Numbered from the stretch's first letter, positions 1 through 9,662 are shown. The stretch: DNA of 64,000 bases from an uncultured Rikenellaceae bacterium (GCA_944326945.1 CALVFY010000003.1:56726-120725), one strand, 5' to 3'. Notes: generated from the sequence alone by a model not told the origin. Numbers and translations: made by a program.

Positions 1-1
1 G

Positions 2-169
2 GCAGTAGCCTCCTATACCTCTTCGATCCGTTTCGAGCGGGGAATCATGTTTGTACAGGTCTCTTCGTCGGTGGTGCGTCATGAACTGTTCATGCGGCGA
101 GCCCATCTGGCCGAAGCTGTTAACCAGGCCTTGGGGGTGCCTGTCGTTCGTCAACTGGTCGTCAAATAG
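2..169 (+). CDS. DciA-like DUF721 protein, C-terminal fragment
   Basis: The window opens inside this gene: 55 codons are read before a TAG at 167-169. The residues (SIRFERGIMFVQVSSSVV, then LFMRRAHLAEAVN) fit the C-terminal half of the DUF721 family, in which a short beta-rich domain is followed by a helix. In many bacteria the family member DciA loads or assists the replicative helicase; the Bacteroidota members are short, about 100 residues, so roughly half is visible. It converges on the symporter with a gap of two bases and no terminator between them. The family call rests on a short piece and is moderate. Confidence 0.6.
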   Translation, partial: AVASYTSSIRFERGIMFVQVSSSVVRHELFMRRAHLAEAVNQALGVPVVRQLVVK

Positions 170-171
170 AC

Positions 172-1521
172 CTATTTCCAAACGCCCAATTGAGTGAGGA
201 ACAGCAAGACAATCACTGCCGGAACGAAGAATCGGACAAGGGCTCGTACCACTGGATAGAGTCTGGTACCGAAACGTCCTTCACTGGTGATTTCATTGCG
301 GAATAGCTCTTTATTCATCACCCAGCCTGCGAAGATCACGATCAGAAAACCGCCTATGGGCATCATATAGGTGGAGGTCAGACTGTCGAACAGATCGAAC
401 AGGTTTTTCCCTGCCACCAGCAGCGATGATCCCTGCATCTGAGAGAGGGCGCATAGTGAGGAGAGAATGCCTACTGCTACTACCGTAAGCAGCGAAGCAA
501 GCCGGCGTGAAAGTCGGAACTCCTCCGAGACGTAGGCTACCACCACTTCCATAAGTGATACCGAGGAGGTGATGGCTGCCGCGAACAGCAGGAAGAAGAA
601 GAGTATCCCGATCACATATCCTCCCGTCATCTGGGCAAAGATGTTGGGAAGGGCGAGGAATACCAGTTCCGGACCCGAGGTGGGGTTAATGCCGAAGGTG
701 AATACGGCCGGAAAGATGGCCAATCCGGAGAGAATGGCGATACATACGTCCGAAATGGCTACCGTACCTGCCACGCGGAACATACTGTCGCCCGGCCGCA
801 GGTAGGATCCGTAGGTGATCATGATGCCCATGCCTAAACTCATCGAAAAGAACGATTGGCCGACAGCCTGCATGAAGACCGAGGCGGATATTTTGCTGAA
901 ATCGGGCTTGAATACGAAACTCACCGCTTCGCGCAATCCCTCCAGCGAGAAGGAGTTGATGGCCATGCCCACCAGAATGAGGAACATGAGCGGGGTGACC
1001 AGTTTGTTGAATTTTTCGATTCCTTTCTGGATACCTCGCGAGACGATCACGCCGTTCATGGCCACAAACAGAAGGGTCCACGCCACGGGGCGCCATCCGC
1101 TGTTGATGAATGAAGTGAAATTTTCTTTCAATTCGGTCGGGTTTTGGGCATGGAAACTGCCCGATACGGCTTCCTGGAGAAATTCGAGCGCCCATCCGGC
1201 AATTACCGAATAGAATCCGAGGATCAGTAGCGCGGTGGCAATGCCCAGCAGACCTACTCCCTGCCAGCCCGGTTGATTGGGCACTATTTTGTGAAAAGCC
1301 CGCATGGTATTGCTGCGACTGTGACGACCGATCGAGAACTCCGAAAGCATGAGTGGTATGGAGAGCAGCAGACTCACCAATACATATACCAAAATAAATG
1401 CGGCGCCTCCGTTCTCGCCGGCTATGTAGGGGAAACGCCAGATATTACCCAATCCGATCACCGATCCTCCCACGGCAGCTACCGTTCCGAATCCGCTGGC
1501 GAATGTACCTCTTTTTCTCAT
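172..1521 (-). CDS. Neurotransmitter:sodium symporter (NSS/SLC6) family transporter
   Basis: A 449-residue inner-membrane protein of about 11-12 transmembrane segments. Residues 25-32 read GNIWRFPY, the unwound part of TM1 that binds substrate and Na+ in the NSS family (LeuT, MhsT). Members couple Na+ influx to uptake of amino acids or related amines; the substrate cannot be read from sequence. The length matches the shorter bacterial members such as MhsT. The start is supported by a -7 box TAATTTTG at 1544-1551 on the minus strand, about 20 bases before the ATG. The gene is divergent from hydG and appears to be monocistronic. Confidence 0.9.
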   Translation of the reverse strand: MRKRGTFASGFGTVAAVGGSVIGLGNIWRFPYIAGENGGAAFILVYVLVSLLLSIPLMLSEFSIGRHSRSNTMRAFHKIVPNQPGWQGVGLLGIATALLILGFYSVIAGWALEFLQEAVSGSFHAQNPTELKENFTSFINSGWRPVAWTLLFVAMNGVIVSRGIQKGIEKFNKLVTPLMFLILVGMAINSFSLEGLREAVSFVFKPDFSKISASVFMQAVGQSFFSMSLGMGIMITYGSYLRPGDSMFRVAGTVAISDVCIAILSGLAIFPAVFTFGINPTSGPELVFLALPNIFAQMTGGYVIGILFFFLLFAAAITSSVSLMEVVVAYVSEEFRLSRRLASLLTVVAVGILSSLCALSQMQGSSLLVAGKNLFDLFDSLTSTYMMPIGGFLIVIFAGWVMNKELFRNEITSEGRFGTRLYPVVRALVRFFVPAVIVLLFLTQLGVWK

Positions 1522-1543
1522 AAACTACCTGTTTCTACGGGGT

Positions 1544-1571
1544 CAAAATTATATTTTTAGCATTAACTTTG
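1544..1571. promoter_or_regulatory. Interleaved divergent promoters, NSS transporter and hydG
   Basis: Two Bacteroidota -7 boxes (TAnnTTTG) point away from each other: TAATTTTG on the minus strand (1544-1551) and TAACTTTG on the plus strand (1564-1571). They are only 12 bases apart, so the -33 region of each lies on the -7 region of the other. Neither has a clear TTTG -33 element. Confidence 0.6.
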
Positions 1572-1588
1572 TCCGAAATTTTTTCGCT

Positions 1589-3052
1589 ATGTTGTTCAAT
1601 CCGCAAATCTGTAACCTGAAAGACGAAAAATTCCTCCCGTTTATAAGCGTAGAGGAGATCGAAACGATACTTCGTAACACGCAAAATCCTTCTGTCGAGC
1701 GTATCCGGGCTGTTGTGGAACGTTCGTTGGGGCTCAATCGTCTCTCTATGGAGGAGACGGCTCTGCTGCTCAATGCCCGCGGGGAGGAGGCCGGACAAAT
1801 CATTCTGGAGGGTGCGCGTATGCTTAAACGTAAGGTGTACGGCGAGCGAATAGTGCTTTTTGCTCCGCTCTATATCGGGAATCGGTGCATCAATAATTGT
1901 GCCTACTGCGGGTTCCGTACCAGTAATCGCGATGCCTTGCGCCGGACCCTCTCCGATGCCGAGATCGAATCGGAGGTGAGGGGACTCGAGGAGGCCGGAC
2001 AAAAACGTCTGATTCTGGTCTATGGCGAACATCCCGATTACAGCCCGGAGTATATCGCTCACACGGTGAAGCTGGTCTATGGAGTACATCAGGACAACGG
2101 CCGGATCAATCGGGTCAATATCAATGCCGCACCGCTCGATGTAGAGGGATTCCGTACGGTGAAGGAGGCTGGAATCGGTACTTATCAGATTTTCCAGGAA
2201 ACCTATCATCCCGAAACTTATAGACGTTTCCATCTGGGAGGCCGCAAGATGGATTACCACTGGCGTCTTACGGCCATGGACCGCGCCATGGAGGCCGGAA
2301 TCGATGATGTAGGGTTGGGCGTACTGTTCGGATTGGGCGACTGGCGTTTCGAGGTATTGGCTCTGGTGCGTCATGTGAATCATCTGGAGGCTTGTTTCGG
2401 AGTGGGACCTCATACGATCTCTTTCCCCCGGATACAGAATGCCTCGAATCTCGACCGGAAGGAACTCACTCCTGTGAACGACGACGATTTCACCCGGTTG
2501 GTGGCCGTGTTGCGATTGGCCGTTCCCTATACGGGATTGATCCTTACGGCTCGCGAACCACGACAACTGCGTGACCGGTTGATCGGATTCGGCGTGTCGC
2601 AGATCGATGCCGGAACCCAACTCGAGATTGGCGGTTACACGGAGTATGCACAGAAGACGGCCATCCGGAAGGCCTCCGGTTCCGGGCCGGAGGCACAAAA
2701 TCTGCATCGGGAACAGTTTGAATTGATGGATACCCGTTCCTTGGCGGAGACGATCGGACAACTGGTCGAGACGGGACAAATCCCCTCTTTCTGTACGGCC
2801 TGCTATCGTAAAGGACGTACCGGAGAACACTTTATGGAGTTCTCTACCAAGGGTTTCATTAAGCGTTACTGTACGCCCAATGCCTTGCTTACCTTTGCCG
2901 AATGGTTGGAGGATTATGCCGACGACGATCTGCGGAGTCGTGGATGGCGTCTGATCGACCAAAAAACGGAGGAAATCGATCCGGAACGTAAAGAGATGGT
3001 TGTCCGATTGCTGGATCGTATTCGGGGAGGTGAACGCGATCTGCTGTTGTAA
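1589..3052 (+). CDS. hydG: [FeFe]-hydrogenase H-cluster maturase HydG (radical SAM)
   Basis: 487 residues. HydG cleaves tyrosine to p-cresol, CO and cyanide and builds the Fe(CO)2(CN) unit of the H-cluster. The radical-SAM triad is C100-x3-C104-x2-C107 (CINNCAYCGF). The C-terminal cluster site that separates HydG from ThiH is present: CTACYRKGRTGEHFM with C402 and C405, then C428 in YCTPNA. A TAACTTTG -7 box at 1564-1571 lies 17 bases before the ATG. The partners HydE and HydF and the hydrogenase itself are not in this window, which is unusual for a maturase gene but not rare in Bacteroidales. The neighbour downstream has its own promoter, so hydG looks transcribed alone. Confidence 0.93.
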   Translation: MLFNPQICNLKDEKFLPFISVEEIETILRNTQNPSVERIRAVVERSLGLNRLSMEETALLLNARGEEAGQIILEGARMLKRKVYGERIVLFAPLYIGNRCINNCAYCGFRTSNRDALRRTLSDAEIESEVRGLEEAGQKRLILVYGEHPDYSPEYIAHTVKLVYGVHQDNGRINRVNINAAPLDVEGFRTVKEAGIGTYQIFQETYHPETYRRFHLGGRKMDYHWRLTAMDRAMEAGIDDVGLGVLFGLGDWRFEVLALVRHVNHLEACFGVGPHTISFPRIQNASNLDRKELTPVNDDDFTRLVAVLRLAVPYTGLILTAREPRQLRDRLIGFGVSQIDAGTQLEIGGYTEYAQKTAIRKASGSGPEAQNLHREQFELMDTRSLAETIGQLVETGQIPSFCTACYRKGRTGEHFMEFSTKGFIKRYCTPNALLTFAEWLEDYADDDLRSRGWRLIDQKTEEIDPERKEMVVRLLDRIRGGERDLLL

Positions 3053-3110
3053 AGAATCTATGAATGCAGTGAAATGATGAGATTTTTGGGGGCGATTCTT
3101 GTGGGTTGCC

Positions 3111-3140
3111 TTTGAATCTCGTGAAAAAATTTTATCTTTG
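3111..3140 (+). promoter_or_regulatory. Promoter of the FAD lipoprotein gene
   Basis: A -33 TTTG at 3111-3114 and a -7 TATCTTTG at 3133-3140 with an 18-base spacer fit the Bacteroidota consensus. The leader to the ATG at 3209 is about 60 bases. Confidence 0.7.
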
Positions 3141-3208
3141 ATCGGAGATGATCTTGCGGCAAAGATGAGTCGTGTGTTTAAAGAAGCGAATAATCCTATT
3201 GAAACCAT

Positions 3209-5194
3209 ATGAAAAAACTTCTGATCGTATGTAGTGCTCTGGCTCTTTTGCTGGGTTCTTGTGGAAAGCGGGGGCCTGAGTATGATGTTTGTGTCTACGG
3301 AGGTACTTCGGCCGGTGTGATCGCTGCCTATTCGGCCAAAATGTTGGGCAAAAAAGTGCTGTTGATCGAACCCGGTAAGCGGCTGGGAGGTCTTACATCC
3401 GGCGGGTTGGGCTATACGGATATCGGCAATAAACAGGTTGTTACGGGGTTGGCTAAGGATTTCTACCGTCGGATAGGACAGCATTACGGAAAATTGGAAC
3501 AGTGGATTTTCGAACCGAGTGTAGCCGAACGTATTTTCGAAGAGTATATTGCTTCGGCCGATGTGAAGGTATGGAAAGATCGTCGGTTAGTCAGTGTACA
3601 GGTCGAACAGGAAAAAATCGTCTCGATTCAAGTGGAACCTTCCGATGGAGAGGGCGAGGCGCAGACCGTAACCGCGTCGATGTTTATAGACTGTTCGTAC
3701 GAGGGAGATCTGATGTCTCATAGTGGTGTTTCCTATGCCATAGGTCGGGAGCCTAATGCCTTGTATGGTGAAACTTATAACGGGGTGCAATTGATGACCA
3801 GACATCAGTTTCCCGATGGAGTGGATCCTTATGTAGTGCCCGGAGATTCTACCAGTGGCCTGTTGTGGGGAATCAGCGATGCGGCGCTGCAACCCGACGG
3901 CAGTGGAGATACCCTGGTGCAGGCTTACAACTATCGGATATGTCTGACGGACAATCCCGACAATATGATTCCGATTACCCGTCCCGATAATTACGATTCC
4001 ACGCGTTACGAATTATTGTTGCGATTGTTTGAGGCTCAACCCGATAAGAGAAGTTTGGAAGATTATTTTATTTGGAGTCGGATGCCCAATCGCAAAACCG
4101 ATATTAATAACCGGGGAGGATTTTCGACCGATATGATCGGAATGAATCATAACTATCCGGAAGCGGGCTATGAGGAACGTGCCCGAATCATTCGTAATCA
4201 TAGGGAGTACACTCAGGGATTGCTTTATTTTTACGGTCATGATTCCCGGGTGCCGGATACCCTGCGGCAGCAGATGCTGCAATGGGGCTATCCTAAGGAT
4301 GAATATGAGGAAACGGATCATTGGTCTCCACAACTCTACGTGCGCGAAGCGCGTCGGATGGTGGGCGAGTATGTTATGACACAGGCCAATTGTGAAAACA
4401 GAGAGGTGGTCGAAGACGGAATCGGAATGGCGGCCTATACGATGGATTCACATAACTGTCAACGTATTGTGGTTGAAAAAGATAGTGTGAAGATGGTGAA
4501 GAACGAAGGGAATGTGGAGATTGGCGGAGGATTGCCCTATCCGATTTCCTATCGTTCGATTGTTCCGCGCAAGGGAGAGTGCCGTAATCTATTGGTGCCG
4601 GTTTGTTTGTCGGCCAGTCACATTGCCTATGGGTCGATTCGTATGGAACCGGTTTTCATGGTTCTGGCTCAATCGGCAGCCATAGCTGCTTGTCTGGCTT
4701 TGGAGACTGGCGATGTGCATCAGGTGGATGTCGCTCAGATACAGAGTCGTATGGAGCAAGATCCCTTGTTGGACGGCTCGCTTCCCGATCTGTTGGTGGA
4801 CGATCCCTTGGCAGTTGTACCTGATGGTGGTTGGGAACAGGTTTCCCGTAAGGGAGGATATGGCCCCTCTTACTATATGGGTGTAGAGAATTCGAAACCG
4901 ATTCGTTTTCCGTTTGCGGTCCCTAAGGAGGGTGATTATCGACTTTATACTTACTATCATTTGACCGATGAGACGATTCCCGTGACGAATTATGTTGTTT
5001 TCGATGGTCGGACATCGTATCCTGTTTCGATCGATAAGTCGGATGTGGTGGTAGAGGGACAGACGCATGGAGAGTGGATTTTATTGGGGAGATTCCATGT
5101 TTCGCCGGATTCGGAATCATATGTGGAGGTTTCGGGTGATCCCTCAAAGGGCAATGTCGTAGCCGATGCCATGCTGTTGGTTGCCGAAAGATAA
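3209..5194 (+). CDS. FAD-dependent oxidoreductase lipoprotein with C-terminal beta domain
   Basis: 661 residues. The N-terminus is a lipoprotein signal ending LLLGSC (lipid cysteine C18), so the enzyme is exported and anchored in the envelope. Right after it comes a Rossmann FAD site (YDVCVYGGTSAGVIAA) and the second motif GGLTSGGLGYTD, typical of the FAD_oxidored family (PF12831). The last 130 residues or so, from about 535, look like the beta-sandwich domain of golvesin or xanthan-lyase C-terminal type (PSYYMGVENSKPI, then YRLYTYYHLTD), which often binds or accompanies carbohydrate. The substrate is unknown; an exported sugar- or polysaccharide-oxidising enzyme is a reasonable inference. 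It has its own promoter and converges on carB across a strong terminator. Confidence 0.8.
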   Translation: MKKLLIVCSALALLLGSCGKRGPEYDVCVYGGTSAGVIAAYSAKMLGKKVLLIEPGKRLGGLTSGGLGYTDIGNKQVVTGLAKDFYRRIGQHYGKLEQWIFEPSVAERIFEEYIASADVKVWKDRRLVSVQVEQEKIVSIQVEPSDGEGEAQTVTASMFIDCSYEGDLMSHSGVSYAIGREPNALYGETYNGVQLMTRHQFPDGVDPYVVPGDSTSGLLWGISDAALQPDGSGDTLVQAYNYRICLTDNPDNMIPITRPDNYDSTRYELLLRLFEAQPDKRSLEDYFIWSRMPNRKTDINNRGGFSTDMIGMNHNYPEAGYEERARIIRNHREYTQGLLYFYGHDSRVPDTLRQQMLQWGYPKDEYEETDHWSPQLYVREARRMVGEYVMTQANCENREVVEDGIGMAAYTMDSHNCQRIVVEKDSVKMVKNEGNVEIGGGLPYPISYRSIVPRKGECRNLLVPVCLSASHIAYGSIRMEPVFMVLAQSAAIAACLALETGDVHQVDVAQIQSRMEQDPLLDGSLPDLLVDDPLAVVPDGGWEQVSRKGGYGPSYYMGVENSKPIRFPFAVPKEGDYRLYTYYHLTDETIPVTNYVVFDGRTSYPVSIDKSDVVVEGQTHGEWILLGRFHVSPDSESYVEVSGDPSKGNVVADAMLLVAER

Positions 5195-5212
5195 AAGATT
5201 GATAAATGATTG

Positions 5213-5259
5213 AAAAAATGGGAGGCAGATTGAATCGTTCAATCTGCCTCCCATTTTTT
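5213..5259. terminator. Bidirectional terminator between FAD lipoprotein gene and carB
   Basis: A perfect 22-bp stem (5213-5234 with 5238-5259) closes on a three-base loop TCG. Its outer six pairs are A:T, so each strand ends in a run of U. It serves both convergent genes. Confidence 0.9.
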
Positions 5260-5274
5260 AACGAAAGTATTCTG

Positions 5275-8200
5275 CTAATATTCGTTCCAGCTTTTGATCT
5301 TGATATCCTTTTTGTCGAGTCGGCAGAACGCATGGATGAATGCACTGGCCAATCGAGCATTGGTAATCAACGGAATATTGAAATCGATGGCACTACGACG
5401 GATCGTATAGTCGTTGTTGAGTTCCGTTTCCGAAAGGTTTTTCGGAATATTGACCACCAGGTCGATCTTCTTTTCCTTGATATAATCCAACGTATTGGGT
5501 TTCAATTCCGAATCGGGCCAGTGAAGTACTTCCGCATGCACTCCGTTTTGATTCAGGTAGTCAGCCGTTCCCTGGGTAGCATACAGATTGTAGCCTTTTT
5601 TCTGGAGGGCTTGGGCTGCACTTAGCATGTCAGCCTTGGAACGGGCATCTCCTGTGGAGAGTAAGATGTTTTTCTGCGGAATATAATAGCCGACGGAGAT
5701 CATTGCTTTGAGAATAGCCTCGTGGAAATCTTCGCCAAGGCAACCGACCTCGCCCGTAGAGGCCATTTCTACGCCCAGTACCGGGTCTGCCTTTTGCAGA
5801 CGGGAGAAAGAGAACTGGGGTGCTTTGATGCCGACATAATCCAGATCGAAAGCCGATTTGTGAGGGATTTCGGCGGGCAGGCCCAACATGACTTTGGTAG
5901 CTATTTCGATGAAATTCACCTTCAGAACTTTCGATACGAAAGGAAAACTGCGCGAGGCACGCAGGTTGCACTCGATCACTTTGATTTCGTTGTTTTTGGC
6001 CATTACCTGCATGTTGAACGGACCGGTGATGTGCAGCCCTTGGGCCACCAGTTTCGAAATCTTCTTGATCCGGCGCATGGTCTCCACATACATCTTTTGG
6101 GGCGGGAAGACCATGGTGGCATCGCCCGAGTGGACTCCGGCGAATTCCACATGTTCCGAGATGGCATAGATCAATACTTCGCCGTCTTTGGCTACGGCGT
6201 CGATTTCGATCTCCTTGGCATTTTCGATGAATTCGGTCACCACCACCGGATGTTGTTTCGAGACACTGGTCGCCAATGTCAGGAAATGCTCCAATTCTCG
6301 TTTGTTGGAGACCACATTCATGGCGGCACCCGACAATACATAAGAGGGGCGAATCAACAGCGGGAAGCCCACCTCGTCGGCGAATTCATAGATATCCTCG
6401 ATGGTGGTCAATTCTCTCCAGCGGGGCTGATCGATTCCCATTTCGTCGCACATCTGCGAGAATTTATGACGGTCTTCGGCCCGGTCGATATCCTCGGCCG
6501 AAGTGCCCAGAATCGGTACATGCTGATCTTTAAGCCGCAGAGCCAGGTTGTTGGGAATCTGTCCGCCCACCGATACGATTACACCTTTAGGTGCCTCCAG
6601 ATCGGCGATATCCAATACCCGTTCCAGTGTCAACTCATCGAAATAGAGACGGTCACACATATCATAGTCGGTCGATACGGTCTCCGGATTGTAGTTGATC
6701 ATGATCGAACGCAGACCGTTTTTGCGGATCGTATTGGCTGCATTCACCGAGCACCAGTCGAATTCCACGGAACTTCCGATACGGTAGGCACCCGATCCGA
6801 GCACGATCACCGATTTGCCGTCTTGCGGGAAATCGATGTCGTGGGCCGTGGCGTTGTAGGTGACATACAGATAGTTCGTCTGGGCCGGATATTCGGCGGC
6901 CAGTGTGTCGATCTGTTTGATGTAAGGAGTAATTCCGAGTTTTTTACGTCTGTTGCGTACCTCGATGATCTTCTCTTCGATTTCGGCGGGTGAACATTTT
7001 GTGACGGTACGTGCCAGCTGGAAATCCGAGAAACCTTTCTGTTTGGCCTCCAGCATCAAGGATTCGGGTATGCTGTCGATCGTATGATATTGTTCGATTT
7101 CGTGTTCCAGCCGGATAATATTTTCCAATTTATAGAGGAACCACTTGTCGATGCGGGTCAATTCGTAGATACGATCCACCGTATAGCCATGTTTCAGGGC
7201 ATTTGCGATCACGAAAATACGCTTGTCGGTGGGGTGGCTGAGAGCCTCGTCGATATTTTCCACGGAGAGTTCCTTGTTGGCCACGAAACCGTGCATGCCC
7301 TGTCCGATCATTCGCAGACCTTTTTGAATGGCCTCTTCGAAATTACGTCCGATGGCCATTACTTCACCTACGGATTTCATACTCGAACCCAATTCGCGAC
7401 TCACGCCTTTGAATTTGCCGAGGTCCCAGCGGGGAATTTTGCAGACGATATAGTCGATGGCCGGTTCGAAGCAGGCCGTGGTCGATTTGGTGACAGAATT
7501 TTTCAATTCGTGTAAGCCGTAACCCAGTCCGAGTTTGGCAGCCACGAACGCCAGCGGATAACCCGTAGCTTTGGAGGCGAGGGCCGACGAACGGCTCAGA
7601 CGAGCATTGACCTCGATCACACGATAATCTTCCGAATTGGGGTCAAGGGCATATTGTACGTTGCATTCGCCCACGATTCCGATATGGCGGATGATGGTAA
7701 TGGCCAAGTGACGCAATTTGTGATATTCTGCATTGGTCAGTGTCTGCGAGGGAGCCACCACGATACTTTCTCCGGTATGGATACCCAGCGGGTCGAAGTT
7801 TTCCATGTTGCAGACGGTGATGCAGTTGTCGTACCGGTCACGAACCACTTCATATTCGATCTCTTTCCACCCTTTGAGTGATTTTTCCACCAGAATCTGA
7901 GGGGAATAGGTAAAGGCTTTGCTGGCCAGAGCATCGAGTTCGGCCTCGTTGTCGCAGAATCCGGAACCCAGACCTCCCAACGTATAGGCTGCGCGGATAA
8001 TGATCGGGTAACCCAGTTCGGCTGCCACTTTTTTTGCATCCTCAACAGTGGTTACGGCGTGACTCTGGATTGTCTTGATGTTAATCTGGTCGAGTTTTTC
8101 GACGAATTTTTCACGGTCTTCCGTGTCGATGATTGCCTGTACGGGTGTTCCCAGTACGCGGACTCCATACTTCTCCAGTACTCCGCTGCGATAGAGTTTC

Positions 8201-8499
8201 ACTCCGCAATTGAGTGCCGTTTGTCCACCGAAAGCGAGCAGGATGCCTTGCGGACGCTCCTTGATAATGACCTCTTCGACATATTCGGGGGTTACGGGCA
8301 GAAAATAGACCCGGTCGGCGATATTTTCCGAGGTTTGGATCGTTGCGATGTTGGGGTTGATCAGCACCGTATAGATACCCTCTTCTTTGAGGGCTTTGAG
8401 TGCTTGGGAGCCCGAGTAGTCGAACTCTCCAGCCTCGCCGATCTTGAGGGCTCCGGAGCCCAGCAGGATGACTTTCTCTATTTTTTCTGTGCTTTGCAT
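5275..8499 (-). CDS. carB: Carbamoyl-phosphate synthase large subunit
   Basis: 1074 residues, the usual family length. It makes carbamoyl phosphate from ammonia delivered by CarA, bicarbonate and two ATP, for pyrimidine and arginine synthesis. Two ATP-grasp halves are visible: the first starts with VILLGSGALKIGEAGEFDYSG and the second, near residue 565, with VIVLGSGAYRIGSSVEFDW. A MGS-like allosteric domain closes the protein (ILLSTGDARSKADMLSAAQAL and onward). Its start overlaps the end of carA by 22 bases in another frame, so the two are transcribed together and probably coupled in translation. Confidence 0.97.
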   Translation of the reverse strand: MQSTEKIEKVILLGSGALKIGEAGEFDYSGSQALKALKEEGIYTVLINPNIATIQTSENIADRVYFLPVTPEYVEEVIIKERPQGILLAFGGQTALNCGVKLYRSGVLEKYGVRVLGTPVQAIIDTEDREKFVEKLDQINIKTIQSHAVTTVEDAKKVAAELGYPIIIRAAYTLGGLGSGFCDNEAELDALASKAFTYSPQILVEKSLKGWKEIEYEVVRDRYDNCITVCNMENFDPLGIHTGESIVVAPSQTLTNAEYHKLRHLAITIIRHIGIVGECNVQYALDPNSEDYRVIEVNARLSRSSALASKATGYPLAFVAAKLGLGYGLHELKNSVTKSTTACFEPAIDYIVCKIPRWDLGKFKGVSRELGSSMKSVGEVMAIGRNFEEAIQKGLRMIGQGMHGFVANKELSVENIDEALSHPTDKRIFVIANALKHGYTVDRIYELTRIDKWFLYKLENIIRLEHEIEQYHTIDSIPESLMLEAKQKGFSDFQLARTVTKCSPAEIEEKIIEVRNRRKKLGITPYIKQIDTLAAEYPAQTNYLYVTYNATAHDIDFPQDGKSVIVLGSGAYRIGSSVEFDWCSVNAANTIRKNGLRSIMINYNPETVSTDYDMCDRLYFDELTLERVLDIADLEAPKGVIVSVGGQIPNNLALRLKDQHVPILGTSAEDIDRAEDRHKFSQMCDEMGIDQPRWRELTTIEDIYEFADEVGFPLLIRPSYVLSGAAMNVVSNKRELEHFLTLATSVSKQHPVVVTEFIENAKEIEIDAVAKDGEVLIYAISEHVEFAGVHSGDATMVFPPQKMYVETMRRIKKISKLVAQGLHITGPFNMQVMAKNNEIKVIECNLRASRSFPFVSKVLKVNFIEIATKVMLGLPAEIPHKSAFDLDYVGIKAPQFSFSRLQKADPVLGVEMASTGEVGCLGEDFHEAILKAMISVGYYIPQKNILLSTGDARSKADMLSAAQALQKKGYNLYATQGTADYLNQNGVHAEVLHWPDSELKPNTLDYIKEKKIDLVVNIPKNLSETELNNDYTIRRSAIDFNIPLITNARLASAFIHAFCRLDKKDIKIKSWNEY

Positions 8500-9578
8500 G
8501 CTTGGTCGATGTTTTGGATGAAGTAATCGAATAGGAAGGAGGTGTCTACCGGACCGCTTGTAGCTTCGGGGTGGAACTGTACCGAGAAGAACGGTTTGGT
8601 TTTATGACGGATTCCTTCGCTCGTGCCGTCGTTCAGGTTGATGAAATAGGGTTCCCAATCCTCGTCGAGTTTTGTGGTGTCGACAGCAAAACCGTGGTTT
8701 TGTGAGGTGATCACGGCCTTATTGGTTCCTACCTGAAGAGCAGGTTGGTTATGGCTGCGGTGACCGTATTTGAGTTTGTAGGTCGAGGCTCCGGCCGCGA
8801 TCGAGAGCAACTGATTGCCGAGGCAGATACCGAAAATGGGTTTGCCGATCTCCATCGCTTTCTTGATATTGGTGATCGTGGCTCCACACATCTGCGGATC
8901 ACCGGGGCCGTTGCTGAGCATCACTCCGTCGTAGTCGATCGTGGTGAAGTCGTAGTCCCAGGGTACGCGGATGACTGTGGCATCGCGGACAAGCAGACTG
9001 CGGATGATATTGTATTTGCATCCGCAGTCGACCAGTACGATCCGACGTTTGCCGTTACCGTAGGTCATTACTTCGTCGCAACTTACCTTCGCCACAAGAT
9101 TTTCCTTGTTCGGGTCGTCGAACTTGTCGGGAACAGGAGTGCCTTCGACGGTTACCTTCCCGAGCATGACACCCTTTTCGCGGATGATTTTGGTGATCTG
9201 GCGGGTGTCTACGTTGTAGATTCCGGGGATGTTGTTTTCCTGGAGCCATTGGGCGAGACTTTTAACCGCATTCCAGTGACTGTACTTGAAAGAATAGTCT
9301 GCAACGACCAGGGCGCGGATATGGATACGGTCCGATTCGAAGAAGCGGAGCAATCCGTCTTGCATTTGATCGCCGGGGACACCGTAGTTGCCGATCAGAG
9401 GAAAAGTGAGAACCAGAATTTGACCGCTGTACGAAGGGTCTGTCAGGCTTTCGGGATACCCCATCATAGAGGTGTTGAATACCACTTCACCGGAAACGGA
9501 TGTGGATGCCCCGAACGAAAAGCCGTGGAATGTTGTCCCATCTTCGAGGATGAGCGCAGCTGTTTTTTTGTCAGGCAT
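8478..9578 (-). CDS. carA: Carbamoyl-phosphate synthase small subunit (glutaminase)
   Basis: 366 residues. An N-terminal CPSase small-chain domain (ALILEDGTTFHGFSFGA) is followed by a class I glutamine amidotransferase. The catalytic cysteine lies in FGICLGNQ and the His/Glu pair in FHPEAT. It hydrolyses glutamine and passes ammonia to CarB. It is the first gene of a carAB operon; a good promoter with both boxes lies 24 bases before the ATG. No arginine or pyrimidine attenuator is evident in the very short leader. Confidence 0.97.
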   Translation of the reverse strand: MPDKKTAALILEDGTTFHGFSFGASTSVSGEVVFNTSMMGYPESLTDPSYSGQILVLTFPLIGNYGVPGDQMQDGLLRFFESDRIHIRALVVADYSFKYSHWNAVKSLAQWLQENNIPGIYNVDTRQITKIIREKGVMLGKVTVEGTPVPDKFDDPNKENLVAKVSCDEVMTYGNGKRRIVLVDCGCKYNIIRSLLVRDATVIRVPWDYDFTTIDYDGVMLSNGPGDPQMCGATITNIKKAMEIGKPIFGICLGNQLLSIAAGASTYKLKYGHRSHNQPALQVGTNKAVITSQNHGFAVDTTKLDEDWEPYFINLNDGTSEGIRHKTKPFFSVQFHPEATSGPVDTSFLFDYFIQNIDQACKAQKK

Positions 9579-9601
9579 TATTCAGAAGATTATCTGAGTC
9601 G

Positions 9602-9632
9602 CAAAGGTAGGGATAACTCTCCGATTTTACAA
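9602..9632 (-). promoter_or_regulatory. Promoter of carAB
   Basis: On the minus strand there is a -7 box TACCTTTG (9602-9609) and a TTG -33 core (9630-9632) with a 20-base spacer. Transcription should begin around 9595, giving a leader of about 17 bases. Confidence 0.8.
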
Positions 9633-9662
9633 CTGATTCCGATGTAATTCGTGATAAAATAT

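Noticed and set aside
1535..3484. A 649-codon open frame on the minus strand across hydG
   Set aside because: It is the antisense shadow of hydG, whose motifs and promoter are clear; the antisense residues show no family and no signal or domain.
5722..6993. A 423-codon plus-strand frame inside carB
   Set aside because: Antisense shadow of carB; His/Asp-rich with no recognisable domain.
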